From the NCBI GenBank assembly GCA_041393015.1, contig JAWKKV010000001.1, positions 922,669-986,668 on the forward strand: a stretch of 64,000 nt of DNA, in the 5' to 3' direction. The DNA is from JAGQYH01 sp041393015 (GTDB lineage Bacteria; Bacteroidota; Bacteroidia; Chitinophagales; JADIYW01). This document shows, one piece after another, positions 17,466 to 25,181 of the stretch. Position numbers and translations under genes: made by a program. Under the pieces are notes generated by a model. The model was not told the DNA's origin, did not search any database, and saw only the letters and a list, made by a program, of their open reading frames with translations. How positions within the stretch are numbered: the stretch's first letter is position 1; each line of letters begins with the position of its first letter.

Positions 17466-18971
17466 GTGGTGTCGATTGAAAAGTTAAATAGAGTAGATTT
17501 AGGGCTATTTTTTATTACTATAGTAGTTCTATTTTTTATTTATACCTATCCATCTGTTTTGCCCCAACATCCAAAAGCTGTGCATCAATGGCGTCAATGT
17601 GATGGACTATCTATTACTATGATGTATGTCCACAATGGCTTAAATCCATTTCAACCGGAAGTTCATAATAGGCATGGTGAGGGGAAAACGGTTGCTGAGT
17701 TTCCTATTATTTATTATGTAAATGCTGCCATCATTACGGTTATTGGCGTTAGACACAAAGATACGGTTACTCGTGGGATGAATTTAATGATCTTATATCT
17801 CGGACTTTTCTTTCTTTTTCGAATAGGCTTGATTGTTTTCAAAAATAGGTTGTTGGCTTTGATGCCGGTTATATTTCTTCATTCCTGCCCTATTGTTGCC
17901 TATTATGCCGCATCTTCTGTTCCCGATGTGGCAGCCTTATCGTTTGTTATAACCGGAATCTATTTTTTGATTGAATATCTTATAGAGAGAAAAGAAAAAT
18001 CTTTTTGGATAGCACTTTTTTTTACTGCATTAGCAGGAATGATTAAGTCAACCATCTTGATTCCTTACTTGGCATTTAGCTTTGTTTTATTGCTGGCGGT
18101 GATTACCCAACATGAGAAATTAAAGGTTTCATTTGTTAAGCTGCTACTATTGGGCGTGCCTATTTTGGCAACACTAGTATGGGTAACTATAGCTGCTCGA
18201 TATAATGCAGCGCATGAAAACATCACTTTTTTATTAAGTATAAAACCCATTTGGGGCATTGATAGAACATACATTGATCAAATATCTGAAAGGATTAAGG
18301 AATTTTGGATATCTGAATACAGCTATTTGCCGCTAATGTGGACAATTTTTGGCTTAGGATTTTTATTTCTTATCGCAGGGTCAAAAAAAGTAATTTTATA
18401 TAAACTGGGACTTATAATCTTATTATTAGGTTCAACTGCCTATTTCTATCTTTTTTTCGAGCAATTTTATCACCATGATTATTATGCCATAGAATTGTTA
18501 CCATTGTTAATTGCTTTTTTTATTGCGGGCATTTGGTGGCTCTCGGCCCAATTAAGGATACCAGTTTTAAAGAATACTTTAATCATTGGAATTTCAGTTT
18601 TGCTGATATTAAACGTTTTATCTACTAGAAAAAATATGATTCGAAGATATACTGTGGATGGACAATGGAATGCTTATTACGATATTTATTTAGACTTAAC
18701 ACCCAAATTAAGAGCGGTAGGTGTTGAATTTACAGACAAAGTTTTAGTTAGTTCTGATGGCAGTCCCAATATCTCACTTTATCTGTTAGATCAATTGGGT
18801 TGGACAAGGTTTCCTTATGGCTTAGACGCAGAAATGGTAGAAGATTATAAAAAGCAAGGGTTAAAATATATCATTACCAGAGAAGAAGATTTAGTTAACC
18901 GACCATTTTTGGAACCTTATTTAAGCGATGAGATTATTCGATATGGAAACATTAGAGTTTATCGATTGTGA
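17466..18971 (+). CDS. Glycosyltransferase family 39 (ArnT-like) membrane protein
   Basis: A 501-residue polytopic membrane protein with about ten to twelve hydrophobic helices. After the first helix the periplasmic loop reads HPKAVHQWRQCDGLSITMMYVHNGLNPFQPEV and GEGKTVAEFPIIYYV, the acidic/aromatic loop pattern of dolichyl- or undecaprenyl-phosphate-sugar transferases. SSVPDVAALSFVITG and FFEQFYHHDYYAIELLPLLIA are further family-like segments. It probably moves a sugar from a lipid carrier to an acceptor on the periplasmic side. The start is GTG directly abutting the metZ stop (a second GTG follows), indicating translational coupling although no metabolic link is obvious. The tRNA-Phe gene follows about 100 bp later. 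Confidence 0.75.
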   Translation: MVSIEKLNRVDLGLFFITIVVLFFIYTYPSVLPQHPKAVHQWRQCDGLSITMMYVHNGLNPFQPEVHNRHGEGKTVAEFPIIYYVNAAIITVIGVRHKDTVTRGMNLMILYLGLFFLFRIGLIVFKNRLLALMPVIFLHSCPIVAYYAASSVPDVAALSFVITGIYFLIEYLIERKEKSFWIALFFTALAGMIKSTILIPYLAFSFVLLLAVITQHEKLKVSFVKLLLLGVPILATLVWVTIAARYNAAHENITFLLSIKPIWGIDRTYIDQISERIKEFWISEYSYLPLMWTIFGLGFLFLIAGSKKVILYKLGLIILLLGSTAYFYLFFEQFYHHDYYAIELLPLLIAFFIAGIWWLSAQLRIPVLKNTLIIGISVLLILNVLSTRKNMIRRYTVDGQWNAYYDIYLDLTPKLRAVGVEFTDKVLVSSDGSPNISLYLLDQLGWTRFPYGLDAEMVEDYKKQGLKYIITREEDLVNRPFLEPYLSDEIIRYGNIRVYRL

Positions 18972-19012
18972 GAAAAAAAATAAATCACGTCATACAAATT
19001 TAAAGTACAAAG

Positions 19013-19043
19013 TTTGAAAGTCATAAATAAGTATATATCTTTG
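19013..19043 (+). promoter_or_regulatory. Bacteroidota-type promoter for tRNA-Phe
   Basis: TTTG at 19013-19016 is a -33 element and TATCTTTG at 19036-19043 a perfect TAnnTTTG -7 element, 19 bp apart. Transcription would begin a few bases later and read a short leader into the tRNA at 19072. This is the clearest promoter in the window. Confidence 0.75.
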
Positions 19044-19071
19044 CCGTCCTCTTGGTAAACAGGAGGGGTCC

Positions 19072-19144
19072 GGAGCGGTAGCTCAGTTGGTAGAGCAATG
19101 GACTGAAAATCCATGTGTCGGCGGTTCGAAACCGCCCCACTCCA
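19072..19144 (+). tRNA. tRNA-Phe (anticodon GAA)
   Basis: A complete cloverleaf. The D arm is GCTC/GAGC with loop AGTTGGTA, the anticodon stem ATGGA/TCCAT with loop CTGAAAA (anticodon GAA), the variable loop GTGTC, and the T arm GGCGG/CCGCC with loop TTCGAAA. The acceptor arms GGAGCGG and CCACTCC pair except for a C-A mismatch at the fifth pair. The discriminator base is A; CCA is not fully encoded (ACA follows the acceptor stem). It is followed at once by a strong terminator. Confidence 0.95.
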
Positions 19145-19154
19145 CAAAATGATG

Positions 19155-19188
19155 AATCCTCAATTCTATTTAGAGTTGAGGATTTTTT
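19155..19188 (+). terminator. Rho-independent terminator of tRNA-Phe
   Basis: AATCCTCAATTCT (19155-19167) pairs with AGAGTTGAGGATT (19172-19184) over 13 positions with one G-T pair, a four-base loop and a run of six T. An almost identical hairpin lies at 20637-20673, after the next gene. Confidence 0.9.
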
Positions 19189-19379
19189 GTTTTACCTCTT
19201 AAAGTTATAGTAATAAAGAACAACTTTAGAGAATTGGCACAACGATATTAATCGGCTAACTGAATTACCTCAAGAAAAATTTGAAAATATGTTGATGACG
19301 GTGATGACCTTTTGTTCTAACTTGGTATAAAGGAGTAAACAAGCAAAAAATGTTTACTCACAAAATAAAAATTAGACCA

Positions 19380-20588
19380 ATGAAAAATTCAAACTTCTTT
19401 TACATAGCAGCCTTAGTTATTTTATTTTCTTCTTGTGGAAGTCAAAACCAAGAAGCAAAATATTACGAAGAATTTGACACCAATCAAATGGGCGAGTACA
19501 ATAATGTTGATCAAGGTAACTACAATCAAGAAGGCAATTACCAAGAAGCAAATTATCAAGAAATTAATCAGACAAACAATTCTCAAAATAATTCAAAAGC
19601 CAAAAGAGGAAGCTCAAAAGTGGAGATGAAAACTATTATGGATAATCAAACAGGATTGCCCTATTGTTATATGCCATTGCCGGCTAACTGGAAGTTGAAT
19701 CCAAAAACAACAGGGAATGAGCCGGCGATTACAGGACCAAACGATATCAATGTATATAATGTAGCTTTTAAAACATTTGTTTATTCAAATGATCAATATA
19801 TGGCACAAATGTATCAGCAAGCAGGTCAACAAATGAGACGCCCGGTCGGAAGTAAAAATGTAAAAAATGAATTACAAGCAGAATTAAACAAGAACGGATA
19901 CACATTTGTAAAGCAATATGATCTTCCTGGTGTGGCTCAATCAGACAAAAATTACAATGATAAGTTATGGAAAGTAGGACCTATGCAATCTACTTTTGGT
20001 GCCACAGCTAGTGAATGGGTCAATCAAAATGGAAAGAAAATATTGATTCTTACTCATTATTTTGAACATGCCGGACAAGGTTTAGTGTCTTGGGGTTATT
20101 ATGGAAATGCCATGGAAACTCCAGCAAGTGAATTTGAAAATGCTGCTCAAACATTAATTTACGCAGCTACCAATATTAAATACAACGATCAACAAATTCA
20201 AGCACATAATAGAAGTGAGCAACAAAAATCAAATCAAAGTTGGGCGTCGCACAATCAAAAAATGAAGAACAATCAAGCCAATTTTGAGGCAACTCAACAA
20301 GCTTATAGAAGCAGCAATGATGCTATTAACAATTCAATTATGAGTACTTACAGAAATCAAAGTGCTTCATCAGATAGAACGCAACAACGATATATCAATT
20401 CAATTCGGGAAGAGAATACAGTAACGAATCCTTATGATGGACAACAATATCAAGTAGATCAAAACTATAACCAAACTTGGATGAATAGCAACGGGGACTA
20501 TATTCAATCTAACGACGCCTATTATAATCCTAATGGCGATCAAAATGTTTATCAGTATGATTGGCAAGAAGTTGAGCCGGAATATTAA
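19380..20588 (+). CDS. Gln/Asn-rich hypothetical lipoprotein
   Basis: A 402-residue exported lipoprotein. The ATG at 19380 opens MKNSNFFYIAALVILFSSC with the acylated Cys at residue 19; an ATG ten codons upstream is disfavoured. Residues 25-75 are a low-complexity region of N, Q, Y and E repeats (variants of GNYQEANYQE). A folded core follows, about 85-275, with QTGLPYCYMPLPANWKL and LILTHYFEHAGQGLVSWGYYGNA. Residues 280-402 are again rich in N and Q, with NPYDGQQYQVDQNYNQTWMNSNGDYI near the end, resembling tails of other Bacteroidota lipoproteins of unknown role. I do not recognise the core family. The gene is bracketed by near-identical terminators, which may mark a moved segment. Confidence 0.7.
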   Translation: MKNSNFFYIAALVILFSSCGSQNQEAKYYEEFDTNQMGEYNNVDQGNYNQEGNYQEANYQEINQTNNSQNNSKAKRGSSKVEMKTIMDNQTGLPYCYMPLPANWKLNPKTTGNEPAITGPNDINVYNVAFKTFVYSNDQYMAQMYQQAGQQMRRPVGSKNVKNELQAELNKNGYTFVKQYDLPGVAQSDKNYNDKLWKVGPMQSTFGATASEWVNQNGKKILILTHYFEHAGQGLVSWGYYGNAMETPASEFENAAQTLIYAATNIKYNDQQIQAHNRSEQQKSNQSWASHNQKMKNNQANFEATQQAYRSSNDAINNSIMSTYRNQSASSDRTQQRYINSIREENTVTNPYDGQQYQVDQNYNQTWMNSNGDYIQSNDAYYNPNGDQNVYQYDWQEVEPEY

Positions 20589-20636
20589 AATTGATTTGAT
20601 TGCGGTTAGACGCTAACAAAAGTCTCACAAAAATTA

Positions 20637-20673
20637 AATCCTCAATTCTAAAATTAGAGTTGAGGGTTTTTTT
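20637..20673 (+). terminator. Rho-independent terminator, near copy of the tRNA-Phe terminator
   Basis: The left arm AATCCTCAATTCT (20637-20649) is identical to that at 19155, and the right arm AGAGTTGAGGGTT (20656-20668) differs in one base. Seven T follow. It closes the lipoprotein gene. Confidence 0.88.
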
Positions 20674-20810
20674 ATGGATAATAGTTACAGAGATTTATCA
20701 ATACATATAACTTGATATCACCTTAAAGTAAATAATCTAAAAGAGGTTAGTACAAATAAATATTTTTCCATATCTTATGATTTCTCTTCTCAACATAAAT
20801 TTTTTAAGCT

Positions 20811-22064
20811 ATGGAAGGCGCAAATATTATGGTATATGCAGTGGGTGGTTTTGTGCTACTAATGCTAATTGAATACGCATACGGATATTTTAAAAAGAAG
20901 CAATTATATCGGCTAAATGACACGGTTACCAATTTAAATATTGGTGTGGGGAGCCAAGTATTTGGTTTGTTGTACAAAGTAATCATTTATAGCGCGTTAG
21001 TGGTTGCGTATAAGAATTTTGCCATTTTTGATATTCCTATCAATGTTGTAACTATACTTCTTTGTGCTGTTTTATATGATTTTTTATTCTATTGGGCACA
21101 TCGCTGGGGACATGAAGTTAATTTGTTTTGGGGTGCTCATATTGTGCACCATCAAAGTGAGGAATACAATTTAAGTGTTGCCTTAAGACAACCTTGGTTT
21201 CATCAGTTAATGTCGTTTTTTATATTTCTTCCCTTACCTATTATTGGGTTTGATCCTTTGATGATTTTAGGCGTTTCTCTATTTTCAACTTTGTTTCAAT
21301 TTTGGATACATACTAAGGCCATTAAAAAAATGCCTGCATGGTATGAGTTTATATTCAACTCTCCGGCACATCATAGAGTTCACCATGCGGTTAATGAAAA
21401 GTATATAGACAAAAATCATGGTGCGGTTTTAATTATATGGGATAGGATTTTTGGCACTTTTAAGGCGGAAGAAGAAGAGCCAACATATGGTATCACTACT
21501 CAATTTAAAAGCTTAAATCCTATTTGGAGTAATTTTCATTATTACTTTGAAATTTGGGATAAAATGAAAACCATGAATTTTAAGAATAAAATTAAAATGG
21601 TTTTTGCTAAACCGGGTTGGACGCCTGACGGTCCAGCCCCTTCAGAATTAATAAAACAAGTGGATTTAAAGAGAGAGAAGCACAATCCTAAAGTGCCACT
21701 TGGTTTTAGCGTTTATGTTTTTGTTCAATTGATGATAATTATGTGGGGCGTGGTAGCTTACATGAATCATTTTGATGAACTAAGTGTCTTTTTTCAATGG
21801 TTCTTTGCAGGATTAATCATTTTATCTATGACAATTTGTAGTGGTATTTTTGAAAAAAAGAAATGGGTGTTTTTTGGAGAATATGCTAGAATCCTAATGA
21901 TTGCTTTTTCAATTAATACCTTTTACTACCTAAATTATATGGATTGGTTTTTAGCCATGGTTATATTTTCTTCCATTGCTGCTGTCACCTTTTATGTTTG
22001 GTTTAGCATTTCTTTGAAAATAAACTACAAGGAAATTTTATTAGGAGATCAAGTACTTAACTAA
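20811..22064 (+). CDS. Sterol desaturase / fatty-acid hydroxylase superfamily membrane protein
   Basis: A 417-residue polytopic membrane di-iron enzyme. The three histidine clusters are clear: HRWGHE near residue 97, HIVHHQSEE near 111 and HHRVHHAVNEKY near 189, with a further His in WIHTKA. They fit the alkylglycerol-monooxygenase/sterol-desaturase superfamily, which hydroxylates or desaturates a lipid with O2. The N-terminal two-thirds hold the catalytic core; residues about 290-410 are four extra membrane helices found in the longer bacterial members. Its stop overlaps the stop of the convergent acyltransferase gene by four bases. Both encode lipid-modifying membrane enzymes, although they are not co-transcribed. 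The substrate is not known. Confidence 0.88.
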   Translation: MEGANIMVYAVGGFVLLMLIEYAYGYFKKKQLYRLNDTVTNLNIGVGSQVFGLLYKVIIYSALVVAYKNFAIFDIPINVVTILLCAVLYDFLFYWAHRWGHEVNLFWGAHIVHHQSEEYNLSVALRQPWFHQLMSFFIFLPLPIIGFDPLMILGVSLFSTLFQFWIHTKAIKKMPAWYEFIFNSPAHHRVHHAVNEKYIDKNHGAVLIIWDRIFGTFKAEEEEPTYGITTQFKSLNPIWSNFHYYFEIWDKMKTMNFKNKIKMVFAKPGWTPDGPAPSELIKQVDLKREKHNPKVPLGFSVYVFVQLMIIMWGVVAYMNHFDELSVFFQWFFAGLIILSMTICSGIFEKKKWVFFGEYARILMIAFSINTFYYLNYMDWFLAMVIFSSIAAVTFYVWFSISLKINYKEILLGDQVLN

Positions 22065-23383
22065 TCTCTAAAAACAAGGTTAATTTGCTTTTCAAGTTCG
22101 TTTCTTTTCTCTACGAGATTAGACAAGTCAAATTGCTTAACTTTTTGCTTTTGTCTCCACTCAAAATATTCCATCCTATATTGATACGCAATCAAGAAGC
22201 TTATTGCTGGGACAGTAAAGTAATATAATAAAGTGATCCAAATATTTGGATAAACAAAACGATACAACAAAGCTGCTATTCCAATATTAAAAACACCTCC
22301 AATCAGCATTCCAATAGCCATTTTAACGCTTAGCCAAAATACTTTTCTTTTAAATGTTCTTTCAACAAACCACTTTGTAATCCAATAGGGAATACCCATT
22401 AACACAATTCCTAGTATGGCAAAAGGCCAAGCCATCAGCAAGAAAGCGATATTTTTTGAGGAGGAAATTTTTCCGTTTTTGGCTAAACTAAATATGTGTT
22501 TATTTTCTACTTTTTTGTGCTGTAATGCTGTAAAGTAACCGTCTAATTTATCTTTTAAACTAAGGAAAGAATTTGTTGGTGTTTTAGCCAAAGTATTAAT
22601 TTGGTCAGCTAATTTTTTAGAATATTGTTGACGGTCTTTTATGGAAAGTTTGGGGTCGTGATCATCTGTATGCATTCCTTTACGAGTAACTCGTATAACT
22701 TGTTCATGCATCGTAAAATACTCGTTATTGTCAATTTGGGTGATTTCACCTTTTATAGCATTTTCAATATCTAAGGTCAATTGATCAATTGCCTTGTCGG
22801 CGTTTTCTTCATAGAGTTTTTTGTATTTGGAAACTTGAATAGGAGCGGCATTGGAGATCAACATTTTACTTCTCATACGAGTTGGATCTTCGTAATTCAT
22901 TCCTACACAAAAAACTTCTAAATCCAACTCCCAATTGTACTTATTCATAGCGCCAAATGCCATTCTCGCAGCTCCTTTTTTTAAGGGTTTTAGTTTTCTT
23001 TCAAAAACATCATCTGTTAAGCCTTCCCCAAACAGCAATGGAGATCTTTTCCTTTTTAAGATTTTAAAACAGGCTTCGAAAACACTTTTATTCTTAAGGG
23101 TAGCGTTCACTCCGTCCATATTTCTATAAATAGGCAGCATGTTGGCCGCCCACAAAACAGGCCTTAGAAATGGCTTAAAAACATCAGAGCGGGTCATGAA
23201 AAAAACAATCGGTTTCTGCAATCCGGCAATTAAAAGAGGATCCATGAAAGCACTAGGATGATTGGAAACGATAATGGCGCAGTTGTTTCTTTTAGTTGGA
23301 GCATTGCGTGTTTCAAGATTAGAGAATACAATCCTGAACATATAATTCAAAACAATATAGAGTAGAAAATATAACGGTCTCAT
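22061..23383 (-). CDS. Lysophospholipid/glycerol-3-phosphate acyltransferase family protein
   Basis: A 440-residue membrane protein with a PlsC-type domain in its first half. NHPSAFMDPLLIAG near residue 40 is the catalytic HX4D motif. FPEG is replaced by FGEGLTDD near 115, the glycerol-phosphate-binding block, and KKGAARMAFGAM follows. The C-terminal half (about 310-410) carries three to four hydrophobic helices seen in a longer Bacteroidota subgroup. It should acylate a lysophospholipid or related acceptor in the inner membrane; acyl donor and exact position are not visible. Its promoter probably includes CAAAACTA (TAGTTTTG on its strand) 17 bp upstream. Confidence 0.85.
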   Translation of the reverse strand: MRPLYFLLYIVLNYMFRIVFSNLETRNAPTKRNNCAIIVSNHPSAFMDPLLIAGLQKPIVFFMTRSDVFKPFLRPVLWAANMLPIYRNMDGVNATLKNKSVFEACFKILKRKRSPLLFGEGLTDDVFERKLKPLKKGAARMAFGAMNKYNWELDLEVFCVGMNYEDPTRMRSKMLISNAAPIQVSKYKKLYEENADKAIDQLTLDIENAIKGEITQIDNNEYFTMHEQVIRVTRKGMHTDDHDPKLSIKDRQQYSKKLADQINTLAKTPTNSFLSLKDKLDGYFTALQHKKVENKHIFSLAKNGKISSSKNIAFLLMAWPFAILGIVLMGIPYWITKWFVERTFKRKVFWLSVKMAIGMLIGGVFNIGIAALLYRFVYPNIWITLLYYFTVPAISFLIAYQYRMEYFEWRQKQKVKQFDLSNLVEKRNELEKQINLVFRD

Positions 23384-23399
23384 ATCTAAATAGTAAATG

Positions 23400-23407
23400 C
23401 AAAACTA
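23400..23407 (-). promoter_or_regulatory. Candidate -7 element for the acyltransferase gene
   Basis: TAGTTTTG on the minus strand matches TAnnTTTG and lies 17 bp before the ATG at 23383. No -33 element is apparent. Confidence 0.35.
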
Positions 23408-23423
23408 CTATTTATTTTAAGAG

Positions 23424-23452
23424 ACCTGAAAGGTTATTGAAACCTTTCAGGT
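23424..23452. repeat. Perfect 12-bp hairpin of ACCTGAAAGGTT type
   Basis: ACCTGAAAGGTT (23424-23435) pairs perfectly with AACCTTTCAGGT (23441-23452) across a five-base loop. There is no T-tract, so it is not a textbook terminator. It lies between the end of the sigma-factor operon and the acyltransferase promoter. A related hairpin occurs at 27249-27286. Confidence 0.75.
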
Positions 23453-23464
23453 ATTGTTGTCGTC

Positions 23465-23932
23465 TTATCTTGGTGGAGGTGGAGATCCCTCTCCTTTTTT
23501 AATCCTATCAAGAATCATTCGTTTAAATTTATTTTCTAACGATAATAGAACAGCTACTTTTTTAGTGGGAAGCACACTTTTAAACTGAGCAATATACCTT
23601 TTCATTATATCAAGGTCTTTTTGAAGGAAGCTGATTTCATTATTGATCATCTTTTCAGCTTCTGCTTCAGAAATTTCATCAATATTTTTTTGATTGGGGC
23701 CATGATTATTTCTAAACTCCTCTCTTAATGCTCTTTTTTCTGTTTCAAACTGATTAAATATAGGCCAAAAGGCTTTTGCTTCCTCCGGCGTTAGTTTTAG
23801 CTGATCGGTGATAAAAGACACCTTCATGGCTTCAATTCTCTCGTTTCTTTCAAAATCTGGTCCTTGCGCAAATGTAGTTTTCGCTATTAATGTTAGCGCA
23901 AGCATCAAAGTTATAGTGTATATAGTCTTCAT
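23465..23932 (-). CDS. Periplasmic Spy/CpxP-like helical protein
   Basis: A 155-residue exported protein. The ATG at 23932 follows the upstream stop and opens MKTIYTITLMLALTLIAKTTFAQ; an ATG five codons earlier overlaps the upstream gene and is less likely. The mature part is nearly all amphipathic helix: RIEAMKVSFITDQLKLTPEEAKAFWPIFNQFE, an LTxxEAxxFWPI pattern characteristic of Spy/CpxP-like proteins in Bacteroidota, then a second long helix pair and a proline tail. Third gene of the sigma/anti-sigma operon, with four bases between it and the upstream stop. It may be an envelope-stress effector or a sensor input for the anti-sigma factor; that role is inferred from position. Confidence 0.75.
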   Translation of the reverse strand: MKTIYTITLMLALTLIAKTTFAQGPDFERNERIEAMKVSFITDQLKLTPEEAKAFWPIFNQFETEKRALREEFRNNHGPNQKNIDEISEAEAEKMINNEISFLQKDLDIMKRYIAQFKSVLPTKKVAVLLSLENKFKRMILDRIKKGEGSPPPPR

Positions 23933-23936
23933 TTTA

Positions 23937-24548
23937 TTAAATTTCATTTGTTAAAAGATAGGTGTCCCAGTCGTCAATATTGTTTTCTATATAATTCTCT
24001 AATTCTTTTTCAAGATCTTCAGATAACTCAATGGAAAGGGCTTCATCATTGGCAGCAACCAAAGAGTACAATTCATTGCTTTCAAAATCGCTAAAGTTGT
24101 CTTCAATATATTCTAAGGCATCGGCTTGGCTAATTTCCGTGCTTTCGGTGGCTGGTCCAATCTGAACTTTTGATAAGTTGAACATAACTAATACGACAGC
24201 CGCCACAGCTGCTGCCATAGAAAACCATCTTCTATTAGCCGTTCTGCTACGATTTCTGCTTGACTGTAACTCAATTACTTTACCACCTAATTCAACTGCT
24301 TCTTCCTCCGCATCAATTGTAGCCATAATATTGCCGCTTAAGTTGTTGAAATAATTTGGAGGAACGGCAAATGTATCTTTCCCTATTGCATCAGATAGAC
24401 CAATTTCAATGACAGCAAAAATATTTTCTTTTAACTCGGGGAAATAATTTTCTGGCACGCCAAATGAATGATGGTTCTGCTGCTTCATTTTATATAAAAC
24501 CGGAGAAATTTCCTTCAATTCATCTAATATGTTTTGTTTGTCGTCCAT
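23937..24548 (-). CDS. Putative membrane anti-sigma factor with VPxNYF repeats
   Basis: A 203-residue single-pass membrane protein. Its cytoplasmic half contains two similar segments, FGVPENYFPELKENIFAVI around residues 29-47 and FAVPPNYFNNLSGNIMATI around 60-78, with the spacing of a duplicated docking motif. One transmembrane helix spans about 109-125 after a basic stretch RNRSRTANRR. The periplasmic C-terminal part is very acidic (ADALEYIEDNFSDFESNELY). It is placed directly after an ECF sigma gene, so it is most likely the cognate anti-sigma factor, although it shows no zinc-binding ZAS motif and is not recognised by sequence as a classical one. The assignment rests on topology and context. 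Confidence 0.65.
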   Translation of the reverse strand: MDDKQNILDELKEISPVLYKMKQQNHHSFGVPENYFPELKENIFAVIEIGLSDAIGKDTFAVPPNYFNNLSGNIMATIDAEEEAVELGGKVIELQSSRNRSRTANRRWFSMAAAVAAVVLVMFNLSKVQIGPATESTEISQADALEYIEDNFSDFESNELYSLVAANDEALSIELSEDLEKELENYIENNIDDWDTYLLTNEI

Positions 24549-24592
24549 TTTTTTCTTAATCGTTAGACTTTCTTTTGCTTAAAAGGTTTAAT

Positions 24593-25138
24593 TTATTGTT
24601 CTAAAATATATTGCTCAATTTTTTTTACAGCATGATGATAAGAAGCTTTCAAAGCACCCACCGAAGTATCCGTTATATCGGCAATATCTTCATATTTTAA
24701 ATCTTCAAAATACCGAAACTGGAATACAATTCTTTGCTTATCCGGTAATGTTTCCAATGCTTTGTACAATTTTATCTCTGCTTCGTTGCCATCAAAATAT
24801 TCATCTGCTTTTAATCTATTTGCAGGAGAATATTCTTCATCGGAATCAAAATTTTCTGCAAACTTCTTCTTCCTATTATTGATGAAGGTTAAACTCTCAT
24901 TGGTAGCAATTCGATATAACCAAGTGTATAATTTAGCATCTGCTCTAAAATTATTCAACCCCTTCCAAGCTTTAATAAATGTATTTTGAATCACATCATT
25001 GGCATCTTCATGATCCAACACCAACTTTCTGATATGCCAATACAATCTTTCCTGATAGGTTTCTATCAGTGTTTGGAAAGCTCTTTTTTGTTGAAATTCA
25101 TCTTTAAGAGCAGCAATTAAAACTTGTTCCGTCATCAA
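24593..25138 (-). CDS. ECF-type RNA polymerase sigma factor
   Basis: A 181-residue sigma-70 family regulator lacking region 1 and region 3, the usual ECF size. Region 2 includes DHEDANDVIQNTFIKAWKGL near residues 42-61 and LYTWLYRIATNESLTFINNRKKK for promoter melting and -10 recognition. Region 4 reads LPDKQRIVFQFRYFEDLKYEDIADITDTSVGALKASYHHAVKKIE, a helix-turn-helix. It is first in a three-gene operon followed by the presumed anti-sigma factor (44 bp) and the Spy-like protein. It should direct an envelope-stress or starvation regulon and probably its own operon, but no promoter duplicated elsewhere in the window was identified. Confidence 0.92.
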   Translation of the reverse strand: MMTEQVLIAALKDEFQQKRAFQTLIETYQERLYWHIRKLVLDHEDANDVIQNTFIKAWKGLNNFRADAKLYTWLYRIATNESLTFINNRKKKFAENFDSDEEYSPANRLKADEYFDGNEAEIKLYKALETLPDKQRIVFQFRYFEDLKYEDIADITDTSVGALKASYHHAVKKIEQYILEQ

Positions 25139-25181
25139 TTGTTGGCGCGTTTACTGTTTGACTATTTAAATTACAAAAGGT

